Shown: piece by piece, positions 24,776 to 37,000 of the stretch
Layout of the letters: each line of letters opens with the position of its first letter
How positions within the stretch are numbered: position 1 is the stretch's first letter
Assembly: GCA_903813345.2 (NCBI GenBank)
Contig: CAIIXF020000006.1
Location: 25,303,936 to 25,367,935 of the forward strand
DNA from: Owenia fusiformis
Lineage: Eukaryota > Annelida > Polychaeta > Sabellida > Oweniidae
Direction: 5' to 3'
DNA: 64,000 nt
The notes under the pieces: generated by a model
Database searches by the model: none
What the model was told of the DNA's origin: nothing
Seen by the model: the letters and a program-made list of their open reading frames with translations, nothing else
Position numbers and translations under genes: made by a program

Positions 24776-26951
24776 TTAAAAATTTGGACTAGTCTTTACG
24801 ATTGATCTTGCCATAGAAATTGGTCTAGATGTTACAATAGATTCTTATAGCTGCCTTATGGGGCAATTGAATTAACCAGAATGTGTGCCTAAGTCTGCTT
24901 AGTAGAGTATGTAAATGGACATGAAATTTTACCAGTTCCTTATTTATTTTTAGATCTACCTTTCATTCATTCAGTTAAACCTGTGCAAGTGGAAAGCTTA
25001 CGAAACCTCAAAATAGTGTTCCACTTTGGGGGTGTTCCCCTTACAGAGGTATTACATTTAACAAAAGGTTAAGGTGGCTTAAAGTGCTGCTTATTTTTTC
25101 GTGAAGTCACTCAGTAAAATTACGATTTCTCTGCACCCTGATGTCCAATCAACATCATTCGAGTATGTATGTGTTCCTGACAGTTTGGGCATCCGGTAAT
25201 GACAACGTCTACCCAATGTTTGCACGCAAAATTGAAATCGTAATTTTACTGAGTGGCTTTACAAAAAAATAAAAAGGCTATACGCCTCGTTAAACCGTAT
25301 CTTACACTGTGAATTGTATACAAGGTGAGCCAAAAAACATAATCTTTGTTTGAGTTAAGTTTTTTGGCTCAGCCTGTATCTGCTACATAGTGAATTGAAT
25401 ATGATCTGTCACCAAGTAGAATATGATATACAAAAAATCAATATATTTAATGAAATAAATCTTATTTATTTAAATCAATACTCAGTTTTATATACAAATA
25501 GGCATTATGTTTCTAATGTCTCCACTTTTATGTCCCAATATTTATGATCCACATTGTGAAGACATTAAAACCCTATTAACCACCATTGCACAAGTGAATT
25601 TTACATTTGTGAATTTTAAAAAAGCTAAATTAATTTTACAATGTGTAAAACAAAATTTAATTTATTAATCTCACTAACTGTGAAGATTTGCCAAAAGTAA
25701 TGTAAAAGGGCTGTTTTTTCACAGAACATATTTATGAAAACCTACATTGATTTTTTGGAAGCACCTTTGAAGCAGAAGGGATAGAGAGTGAATTGAAATA
25801 AATCAATGATGTTTCTTCAAATTGAATCTTCACCTTTCCTTGTTTTAGTTACTTAAAATGATTTTGTGTACATGAAACCAGAAACGGCAATATCACAAAT
25901 GCACTTTAATAAGTAAACCAAACACACATCATTTCATCAGATTTCTCTATTCTTTTCTTTCAGAAAATAAAATCTGAATGAGAGAAACACTAGCAATTAT
26001 GCCTTTTGTTAAAATGAACGCTTCCAACATTTTAATTTGACTCCTTATCACTTCTACTTCTTTTAACTTCAAATGCATATAATTAATCAATTGTGTACTA
26101 CTGATCTCTTGTGTTTATTTTGACCATGTCTTTATTAGTTTGTGTATTAAAAACGAGCCCTTTTAAATAACTATTTGGCAAACAAAATTATATAAAATGC
26201 ACCTAATACTGTATGAGGTATAATAAAAAGAACTTGACAGGGTGTTCATGTGTAAATATTTTCATAAAGCATTCTTATTTTTGAATATACATGTGTATTA
26301 AACATTAATCATTATAGTATATTCATTCTACTGTTACATTTGCTAGAATTCTCTGACCCAATTCAAAATGTTTTCCATTGGTGGTCTAAAGTAAAAGATT
26401 CTTCAAAATGTGAAGAAATCAAAAATTATGCATAAAAATATTTTTTAGTTGTGAATATTTGATTGGCATAATAATACTGTTTTTGTCCATCCCTCTGTTG
26501 TACAGTTGTACTAGCGTTTGCAATATGTACACTCCTCTTAAAAGTTTAGAAACAATTCCCTACAAGAGTAAACCAAACATTCTTTGAACTTGTAATCGAG
26601 AAAAAGTTCAAATTCAAACATAAATGTTCATTTTAAGTGTAACATACTATCCAATTGTGACTCAAGGTTTCTTAACTTTTTGAGTGTGTAAGCTAACAAA
26701 CTATTTCTTAAATCTTACAACTTGAGATGCCCGCTCCAATCCTCCGATACGTTCCAGTTTTGTAATTGGTCATTTAGGGGGCAATACGCTTTAATATTAT
26801 TGTGTGAGTTTTATATTATTTTACTCCTCAGAATACAAAAATATACTACCCTAGTACACTGCAAGAAGTACACTACCCCAGACTCCTAGTACTCTGTCCT
26901 AGGACTGAACCCTGTTCCTAATACACTTTTCCAGTACACTCTTCTAGATTC
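24776..26951. other. Intergenic stretch downstream of aminopeptidase O
   Basis: AT-rich. It holds a TGTTCCACTT-family repeat near 24975-25075, a foldback near 25105-25258 (arms around CACTCAGTAAAATTACGATTTC), and a ~60-bp palindrome at 25320-25378 (arms GTGAGCCAAAAAAC / GTTTTTTGGCTCAGC-like). CCTAGTACACT-like strings recur at 26845-26965. No exon was recognised. Confidence 0.5.
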
Positions 26952-29900
26952 CTAGTACACTTGCCCCAGTTTGTATGCTCTTGCTGTGATATTATAGTTA
27001 ATAGGTTTATTACATTCTATAATTGAGGGAAACTTAACCCCGCTAACATCTGGGTCTTTGGTGGTAGCGGGCCATTGGAACTTCTCGTATTGTTTCCTAG
27101 GGGGCACTGGTCTTCCTACATTTTCTGAGTTCCACTGGGGATTGATCAAGAAGTAGCTCTGGTCTTTGGGCTTTTGGCGGTTTGCCTGGAATATGATGAG
27201 GTATTTTGGTAACTAACTATTGATTAAAGGCCCCATGTAAAATTTGAAAATATGTTTTTATCATTCATTTACGATATATATTTTTCATCACATATTTAAA
27301 CAAGTTCTGTGAAATGATATGTAGAATAAATAAACATAGAAACAGTAACAAAAATATTTGATAAATGATGAATCTGAAATCATGAAATTCACCAAAATTG
27401 ACTTCTGTCTTCAAGATATATACATGACACATGTCCAGTAGATACTTACAAGGTGTCTAGTGTTTCTGTGTTCCCAGGGCCAGTAAGTTTTAAAGTTCTT
27501 GATTTCTGTCTTGCTGTTGTGCATTCTTTCAGACATCCAATCAGGGTGGATATCAAAGCTCATATACTGTTTGCCATTACATGGCTGGAAGAGAATTGTA
27601 TTGATTGAATTGCAGATTGATTGGGTGATTGATTGCTTGATATTGACTGAATTGTACAGTGTACTGCATAAGTAATCATATTCTATGTCTCTTAATTAAC
27701 AGACCAACTTTTGACTGATAGATATATGATATATTATTCTGAAAGGACAATTCTCGGTTTGGAGAACGAAGTTCATCAGTCTAAATGAGCATTATCCCTG
27801 CTTCGGACAAACTTGATTTTTTTACATAATATAGATTTGAATGTCCTCTTTTGAATAGTCATAATTTAATTTGGGTAATATTTCTAGATTTTTCTCAAAA
27901 AAATATTACCGCAGTACACTGATGAACTTCTTTCCCCACATCGAGACTTGTATTTTATTGAATCGGTCTAATTGAGCGTTATCCCTGCTTCAGACCAATT
28001 TGTTATTTTTACATCTTGTAGATTTAAATGTCCTTTTGAATATTCATAGTTTAATTAGGGTAATATTTCTATATTTTTCATGAAAAAAATTATTAGCCCA
28101 AGAGACTGTTCTCCAAACCGAGAATCGACCTTTATGTTTCTAAGAAAAATTAAAGTGAATCTTTTTCTTGTGTATGCAACTGGATGTTAAATAAAATCAG
28201 AGGAATATATACCTGAAAGCTAGCTGATCTGTGGACATAGGTGTCATTTTGAGGTCCTCTGTCTGCCCTAAAGATAAACATGACATGTAAAAGGATACAT
28301 TTAGAAAGAATATACACTTTATGTATAAAATATTATTTCCTTAGTGTGTGCTTTCTAAAACTAATAATATATTTCTGAAATTTATCTTTTGTTAAATGGC
28401 TACATCAGCACAACCATCTAGTCAAAATTCTGAGTGACTATTTGTAATATCAAAGAGTAACTCATTCTTTAATTTTTTACCATAATAAAGTTATTCATTT
28501 ATTTATTTTATTAATTTGAATTTAGACTTTTATCTTATAATTTCATAAAGTATTATATTTTATGAAAGGGCAACCAGTGTGTTTAACATTCTGTGTACTT
28601 GTTTCTATAGCGATTGTCTGAACCAATAAAAGCATGAAACTTTGACAATTTTTAACTTACAAGATAAATTGGATCTCTCCTGAACATTGACAAAATCAAA
28701 TGAACAATCATGAAAGTGACATCTTTACCTGAATGTGTTCATCATTTTATATTCACTTATCATTATACTGTAGTTATTATTGCAAAATATCTCACTGAGA
28801 ACCTATGAAACAACTCAAGATTCCATTTAGTTGAGATGGCCCACTTTAAGACTGTAGAATATGTCGACAAAAAAGAAGACAAATAAAATCAACTAATCAA
28901 AACCATATTTTACATGTAAAGTGGTATACATATTTTTATCCGTTTTACCTTTCAATAACATCCTGAAAAGTTATCTCCAACATAGAATTGTTAAATCCAT
29001 TGTTCATCTTATTTGGCCATGTCAGATTTCTTGAACGTTTTAGCATCATGAAAAAATTAATGTTTTATTTATTTTTATTTGACAACAATTTTTTCCCTTG
29101 TTTCTTGAATTAATACATGTGGTAATTAATTGTCTTTTCTAATGAGAAAGAAATGGGCTTTCAAAAGTCCTGTGATTAATATATTTTCCTTGTTTTAATT
29201 ACTTTATCTTATTTTGACACCTCAGATATCGATATTCTTATTAGATATTCAAGTCATTTGATACTGCTTCATTTATAATTAATCTATTTTGATTTCATTT
29301 GATCCACATTTTAAATTTGTTTCCAGTTGTCATGAACATTTAGCTTTGTGAATATGTGATTTCTGTTTGGTATCCAACACCGCATTCAGCCTCAACATCA
29401 ATAATTTCTTAATTTAACTCGGCGAATCAGCCAACCAAAATACTAATTTCAATGACTTATTGACACTGGAATGATCGGGTTCCTTGGATAAACCCCTTAA
29501 TGTTTTCATTACCTATTCATATTTTACACGGAATAGATTTCTTATATGGTCACCTGGTATAGCTCGGACACAAACAGTATAAGAGTTTGAACAAACAAAA
29601 TACAATACCTGTCAAATTGAGTCTGATGACAGGAGGTTACATTTTTGAAAGATCCGGTCAATATGGCTGAGACGCAAAGTGCAATGTAAATATTAAATAC
29701 AAGTGACAAGGATCAATTGGAAATTAGAATAATTGAAAAAGGACCAATAACCCTAGGCACTCGGAGTGTCACTGATAATTTGAGCGATATTTTGCTTATT
29801 ATCCACTATTTATACAGTCTAGGCTACCTTGTCACCATGGGGCTAACATTTTAATTTTGATAATGTTGAAATGGAAAAAATTTTCTGAATTATTCAATTC

Positions 29901-31182
29901 GCTATTTTTGATATCAGGACATTCAACTATTCATAAGATTCTAATTTGAACACATGATTCTTAGGAATTCTTTTTTGGAACTCAGAATGTACACTTATTT
30001 ACATTAAATTCTGCCTTCATAAAAATATATTTAAATTGTAAATTGTCGATCTTTTAATTTTTAACTCAGAATTCCCCTCCATCCATCAACAAACGCTTAT
30101 TGTTTAAAGTAAAACAAACAAACAGTGGAACGCCTTGTAAGGCGGAACAGTTTTAAAATACTTCATGTTCATCTGTATGTGAAACACTGCCACGAGTGAA
30201 ACATAGAAAAGTTGTATGACCCATTAACTTCCTAACTGGTGAACCTCTAAAGTGGAACACCTTATAAGTGGAACACTTTTTGCAATCTCAAGACAGGTGT
30301 TCCACTTACATAGACTTTACTGTACTTATTCTGACATATCATTTAAAATATATGTAACTTAATGGTAAAGTAAAAACTGTCAAGTGGTACTCCTCAGTGA
30401 GTGGAACATTTTTGTAAGTGGAACACATTTATTGTTGTCATGGAGTTCTGCTTACATAATTTTAAGTGGAACACTTTTTGCAATCTCAAGACAGGTGTTC
30501 CACTTACATAGACTTTACTGTAATTATTCTGACATATCATTTTAAAATATATGATGCTAAGTGATAAAGTAAAAACGTCAAGTGAAACTCCTCAGTAAGA
30601 GGAACAATTTTTTTTAATTCATGTTATTGAACGAAGTGGAACATATTTATTGTTGTCATGGAGTTCCGCTTACATAGGTTTTACTGTACTTATTCTGACT
30701 GATCATTTTAAATTAGAATACAATGTAACACTTTCCATTTAAAAATGTTAAATGAATTACTTATTAAGACAGGTAGGAATAATATATGTCAACTTTATCA
30801 ATCTCCTCAGTTGTCAGTTATATTTGGCCAAGTTTGGTAATTTAAATGAGAACATCATATTTTATTTATCAGGTTCCACTGCTAAACTCTACTATGGTAG
30901 TTAAAACCATATTTCCAGTTAGCTTTGTAGTGCCCATGTAGCGCCATCATTTTTATTTTTCCAAATTAAAAATTAAACATGTTTTTCTTGAACTGTTTAT
31001 AAATGTTTCCAAGTTATTTCTCAATTGTTTTAATGATTGTAAATGTATGTGTTTGAACAAAACCGTAAATGTCTATATGGTTGGAGAAACAAGATTTTCT
31101 ATACATACCATGGTTTTCTCTCATTTGATGGTTTCCCAGATGGCAAAATCGGGACACTGACATATTGGTATGCTAACGGCAT
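26952..31182 (-). CDS. Small four-exon gene, unknown function (165 aa)
   Basis: Hand-built minus-strand exons 31182..31109, 28267..28213, 27584..27450, 27185..26952. All junctions are GT-AG and the phases (2, 0, 0) agree, giving 165 residues from ATG to stop. The protein starts MPLAYQYVSVPILPSGKP and is rich in aromatic, Pro and Asn residues (HPDWMSERM, YWPWEHRNTR, GRPVPPRKQYEKFQWP). It has no signal peptide, membrane segment or known catalytic motif. Small extended proteins of this composition are often axonemal microtubule-inner proteins, but that is only a guess. Intron 2 holds a transposon at 27742-28133 and intron 3 part of a TTAA element. Confidence 0.7.
27228..27430. repeat. TTAA-element fragment (relative of 58878-59710)
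   Basis: It starts AGGCCCCAT after TTAA (27224-27227) and continues with TTTGAAAATATG and TTTTATCATTCATTTAC, as at the left end of the element at 58.9 kb. No right end was found. Confidence 0.55.
27742..28133. mobile_element. MITE with TTCTCGGTTTGGAGAAC ends and internal direct repeats
   Basis: About 25-bp inverted ends built around ATTCTCGGTTTGGAGAAC. Inside are two direct copies of a ~190-bp block, each containing a TTATCCCTGCTTC string and a GGGTAATATTTCTA string. Located in an intron of the small 165-residue gene. Confidence 0.65.
30120..30700. repeat. Tandemly duplicated TGTTCCACTT-family repeat
   Basis: A ~210-bp block containing CAATCTCAAGACAGGTGTTC and TTATTGTTGTCATGGAGTTC occurs twice in a row (about 30275-30470 and 30478-30695), preceded by a partial copy. 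Intronic to the small gene at 27-31 kb. Confidence 0.65.
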
Positions 31183-34069
31183 CTTTGGCACTTTTGATTG
31201 GCACTTCTGAATGGTACTTTTGAAAAATTTGGTACACTTCTGATTTGTACCTTTGAACAATTTAAAATTGTTAATATAATTCAGATTTCGTATCAACTAT
31301 GTGTGATCACATCCCCTGAAGTAACAATATCAATGGGGCACTGTCCTAAATGATCCTAATCCAGTTGTACAGTCCTTAAAGATTCAGGGGTCAATGTAGC
31401 TCCAAATCGCCCGAGCATGATCCTATTTAAACTTCTCCAATGGTACAGGGGATGATAAAAAATTAGGAACACAGCCTTCCGTAGAACTGCTGATATTTCT
31501 CTAGCGTGTCTGGATGGGGTTGATCTATAATCTACATGTGTACCTTGGTGATAGAGATTAGGGACTTTACTAAACAAGAGACCCCTTCAAAACATTGCAA
31601 CAATGGATTACGGGATCAAATGCTTCCTCTTCTCGTAGATATAGCATAATCCTAGAATCCAAGTTTTCAAACATTCTGGAGTATTTTCTCATATAAGTTT
31701 AAAAAATTCAAATAATAGACACAGTGTGAATAATTTTAAATTCACATTAATCAATTTTGCATAGATTGTTTTCCAAAACAAGCAAAAATTTCAAGTTCAA
31801 GGTTTCAAGGCAAACACTATGGCCAATCATCCTGTAGAGAGTTTGATCAATATACTTTGAACGATTCCCTTGACATTAGTTTGTCTGAAGAGTTTTTCAA
31901 TACCACGACAGGAAGAATACCTTTGTTGAATATCCAATCATATTTTATAAGCGGGGAAAGTAAACAAAGACTATGAATATAATCGAAGCAACAGCAAGAC
32001 TGTATTGTCTCAGGGCCCTTGACTACTGTCTCTATCTGATAGCTTAAAATCCATATCTTTATCCAGCTAATTATACCTTTGTGTAATACAAAAACTGCAA
32101 TGGACCAGAGACATATGATAACACTCATCTCTGTTTTATATGTCTCTGAATAGACCAATAGGCTATTGGTAGTGCAACATATATAAAATCATTGGTATAT
32201 AAGTCTATGAACTACAATTTATTTTTTTGATAACATGTTAAAACTTTATTTTATTTCAACCTGATATAGATAATATCCTAATATTTTATGATTAGTCTGA
32301 CATTCAGGTAAACCCCCCCCCCTTTCTATCTAATTCCCCACCAAGAGCTAAATCAAGATGGGGGAGGGGGGGGGGGGGGCGAGCAATACAGGATCTTGAT
32401 GCAAGCCTAAAGTTAACTGAAAGTAGGTTATAGTAACCTTATTTTTAACATAGCCATTTTTTCATTTTCTGTTCTTTACATTTATTAACCTGTTGGTATT
32501 TGACATATATAAAAATGATGAGAATTTACATCAGATACAAACTAAGGCAAATATGTTTCTTAAGGTAGAAACTGATGAAGCTATATGTATATTGTATATT
32601 GTTACTATTAGATAGATGTATATTGTATATTGTTACTATTAGATAGATGTATATTGTTACTATTAGTTGCAGTTCTTATAGTGTTGTCAACATTTTCACA
32701 CAAACGTTTACCCCGAAGAGAAGGGGTCTAAAAGACTAAGTCGGGATTAAAAATGATTAGCTGATTATTGCCATTGTCTAGATTTTCAATAGGCAAGAAA
32801 ATATAACACAATATCGAACCACAATCCTCTTAAACAGAAAACGTTCAAAGAATACAGAATTTCAAGTTGTGTATTTCTCAATGAAACCATGTTGTTTGGT
32901 TCTGTTTTGTTGTTCATAATCCTATTGCTCTGATATTATTTATTCACTTATACATAAGAGTCCTCAGACTGAAATGGATTATCCACTTAATCTTAAAATC
33001 TTGTAAAATATGTTTGTTAGGTCCATGATGTTTCTTTTACATAGAATAGCTATGAATGATATCCTTGTTCTGGTGCCAGAGAGATTGAACTTATAGGGTC
33101 TTTGTATTTTCATTTCATTTTCTATTCAAACAAAAACTTAGTTCAATGAATGTCAAAAGGTATGAAAAGTATAACAGAATCACTTTTGTCTTGAGGTGGA
33201 TTTGGAGGAATATTTGTTTCAGCATTTATAGATGTCATAACAGTAACCTGTATTAAGAATTTGTAATATGACTATTGCAGATTTGTGAGTGGCAAGGGCC
33301 AGAGTTTACCCCCTAAATGTGTATTTTGGGACCATTTCGTTAATTCATTAAGAACCTGGAATTTAGAACTTTTAAGCTACATTGTTTCACATTTTGGAAT
33401 AATAAGCTTCACTTTTTCGAAAAATGGAGACAAATTTGCAACAGCTTGTCAATTTTCAGACCCACCAATGGGACCATTACATGGGCATTTATTCATTTTA
33501 TGTGGAATATCATCAATTTAAAACATTGACTATGGCATACATTCTAAAAATTTATTGGCTACAACTGCTACATATCAACATAATTTGGCACATCTATCTA
33601 TGGTTAATAACAATTTATCATAACTGCCCCAAGGTACAATAAATCTACTTTTGAAGGGCCTTATTAAGGCTAAAAAACAAAATCAATTTATCTTATTTCT
33701 GTTTTGACCTGCATTCATGTTCATGCTCCTTTCAAATATTCTCAAGAATATATTCTTTAGTTCTGTATATTCATTCCATAGTTTTTCGAAATATTATTTC
33801 ATATTTTCTCAATATCAGCAAATGGATAGTCAAAATTGGCAAAATATGAGGAAATTTGGCATTTTTCCAAGAATATGAGACAATAGTTGGCAATCAAAAC
33901 TGAAAAATAAACTGCAAAACTTAAGGATTTTTTCGTTTTTAAAGAAGGCAAAATTGGCAATATTAATATTTTACATTTTCTCAAAATTGGCATTTGCATA
34001 AAGTTCCTTCCAGTAAATTCGAGAAATTCTAGCGAACTCCCATTGACGCTAAACTACATTCACAAATAA
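31183..34069. other. Intergenic, no gene recognised
   Basis: AT-rich sequence. A minus-strand frame of 73 codons at 31356-31577 reads protein-like (YRSTPSRHAREISAVLRKA) and follows an AG acceptor, so it could be an unassigned exon, but no family was recognised. Short TATATTG-type tandem repeats lie at 32580-32660. Confidence 0.4.
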
Positions 34070-37000
34070 TTAAACTTTTTTTGAGTATTTTTTCCAGGCT
34101 TTTTGTATGACTTCAGCAGCCAAACGAGCCTGTCGTATCTTCTTCACTCGTTCCTTCTGAGACGTCACTTTCTCCATAAATGTTGTCTCCCGTTTGTCAT
34201 CCGATAAAGCTTTTACTTTAGAAGGTCCTTCCTCAAATGTCAATGACGTCATTGTGGACTCATTATTGGCTTGTGGTGCTTCGAATGTAAAATGGCGTCT
34301 CCAGTCTTGATTTGTATGCGTATGGCTGGTATGTTGTTTTAGTGGCGTACTTGTAGAGTGGGTGTGGACTGTACTGTCGTCATAGCTACCAGCTTCTGAA
34401 ATGACATAGCCATAGATACTAACCTTTGAACAAAATTAGCACCGACCAATCACAAATAGTGATTTATTCAGAAGGAATGTGAATTTGTTTAGCACTTTCA
34501 AAGAATCATTGCATGTGGCTCTGGAGGATCATGTGAGCCTCCCCCACAAATTTCATTCAGGAAAATTTTGACATTGTTCTCTTGAAAAATAAGCTTTTTG
34601 GTCAAAATTGGCACATTTTGTATCAAAATTTGCATCTTTTACAGCAAAACTGTCATTTTTTGATAAAACAAAATTTTGATTGATTGACTGGAAAGTTAGA
34701 TTACATCATTTTACCAAATCAAATCATTTGGGACTGCAATAAATTTCTAAAATACTGGAATACTATTTGTGAGCGGATTTGAAAAATGTAGAAAAATTTA
34801 AAACTGAAAACCTAAACAAATTTGCATGTTTAAGCTAACAGTATTGCAAAAAAACTATGCATGTAACTAACTGCATGTATAGTAGCAGAGCTACATGCCA
34901 GTTTTTCGTATCAGCTGCTGGTACATGTTTAATTCATGTCTTACTATGAGAGATTGGAGAATCATCTGAGTATGATTCATGACATCTATAAATAATGTGA
35001 GAAACTAAATTGTAACTACATGTACATTTTATGGGACAACATGACCTCCAAGCCGATCATAGATATTCTTCCATCAGCCATACTCTATAAATACATCTAT
35101 GACTTCTATAACTAAAAGTTTTATAATGATATAAACTTTAAATGTACATGATATTAACACTGTTGAGATACAATGCGTTGTTGGTAAATTGGTGGTGATA
35201 TAAAACTATAACTTTTGACTGTTAATATACAATGTATTGTTGTTGTGTTGGTAATTTGTGGTGATATTAAGTATAAGACTGATAAAAATAGAACACTGCA
35301 GTTTGTTGATGTGGCCAATATAGTCAGCTTAACTTTTTGCACTTGTAGATAGCAAATTGCATCAGCCTATCTAGAACATTCTACCTTTAAACAAAATTAA
35401 CATTAACCAATCCAATACTGCAAAGTATCTAAAAAGTCCAGAATGTTCCACAGAAATGTATATAAAAGCAGAGAGCCCCTAGATCTGTTGTCCTCCACTT
35501 AAACTACTGAAAGTTCTCATCGCTCACATTGTTTCACAAATTACGTGCTGAGTTTTCATACTCTGGCACACTCCGACATGACACAACACGGATAACAACC
35601 ACCATGATTCAAGACCAACGATTTTGTGATGAAAAACGAAACGTGTAATACCAAACGATGGACCCCCGGGTCTTTCTAGGCCCGGGGGATTCGAAGCAAA
35701 CTGCAGATGTCTGTAGAGGTTGGACCAGGCCTGGAGGGGTGAGAGGGCTCCATAAACAGCTGCGCAGTCATATTACCATATGCTAGTGGCGGATACCTCT
35801 CACACACGCCCTTCAGGCCACCAATGGCACTAACTTGGAGGCTTCTAATATATCAACTTGAAGTCTCACTTTGGTGACAATGGAAAGCTTTTACTCAACA
35901 TTTATGATCTTTAACAGGTACAGGTAAATGTCAGATATTTTTGTTGACTTATTTTTGCAAACTGGCCTTGCATCATGGGTTACCCCCCCCCCCCCATTAT
36001 ATCAATACTTTCATTCAGACATTGCTTTACAAATAAGGAGATGATGGGGGGGGGGTAAAACTTGATGCAAGCTGTATTTACATTTTTTGCTTTTGAAATG
36101 CTGGTATATATACATACATCTGTAATTACATGTAAATTTTATGAGCATAATATTTTTATATTGCTATTCTGAGTGTATCAGATTGTGTTATCTTTTCAAG
36201 TAACATTGAGTGGAAAACTATAAAAACAACAAAAATAATCTCTGCCTTTACAGAAATTTTCACCGCGATCTCCATCCAATAGTTTCTTTCTTTTCTCTAT
36301 GTTCTATTATTGTGTATAACATAAAAATTGAAATGAATTATTAAACCTCATATCCATGTTTGTTTATACTGTATATGGTTGAACCACGTGGTCTGTATGG
36401 TGCAATTCACAATATGCTTAAAATAGGCAGGAAAAATATCAAGTGGAGTGCTGATTCATCCTTTATTGGAACAATATCAACACTGCAATATCGTATTGAC
36501 CTTACCAACTAAACCTACACAGTATGCTCAAAGTGCAATTGTAAGCACAATCTATTGATAAAACTGCAAATGTAAGCACAGCTAACCAATCAATCCCAGC
36601 ATAATTCTTTCATCATATACTAAATTTCATGAACTCTATTGGTTGATTATATCACATGATCTATACTTTGCCTCATGGGAAATTACCTCATTCTGTATTC
36701 CAAGTGTTCAGCGCCAGTATATAATCTGGATAAACCCTGTATATTTCAGTCTACTACTCCAAACTCTAAAGACCAGAGACGCCATTTTCAGGCAAATCTG
36801 GAACTCTAGGGGGTAGGCTCAATCGAAACATGCTTACTTCGAATCAAAAGATGACTGACAAAGAGATATACAAATAACGCTTACTTCGTCTTGACTGCAC
36901 TTTTTAGTGCGTCAAAACACGGTGACACTCAGCAATGAGCTAGCCACTGGTTATACTCAGCAATGGGTTAGCCAACAACTTTTTTCAATTTTTTTTTTGG

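Noticed and set aside
31356-31577. 73-codon minus-strand frame that reads protein-like
   Set aside because: Could be an exon after an AG acceptor, but no matching upstream or downstream exon or family was found.
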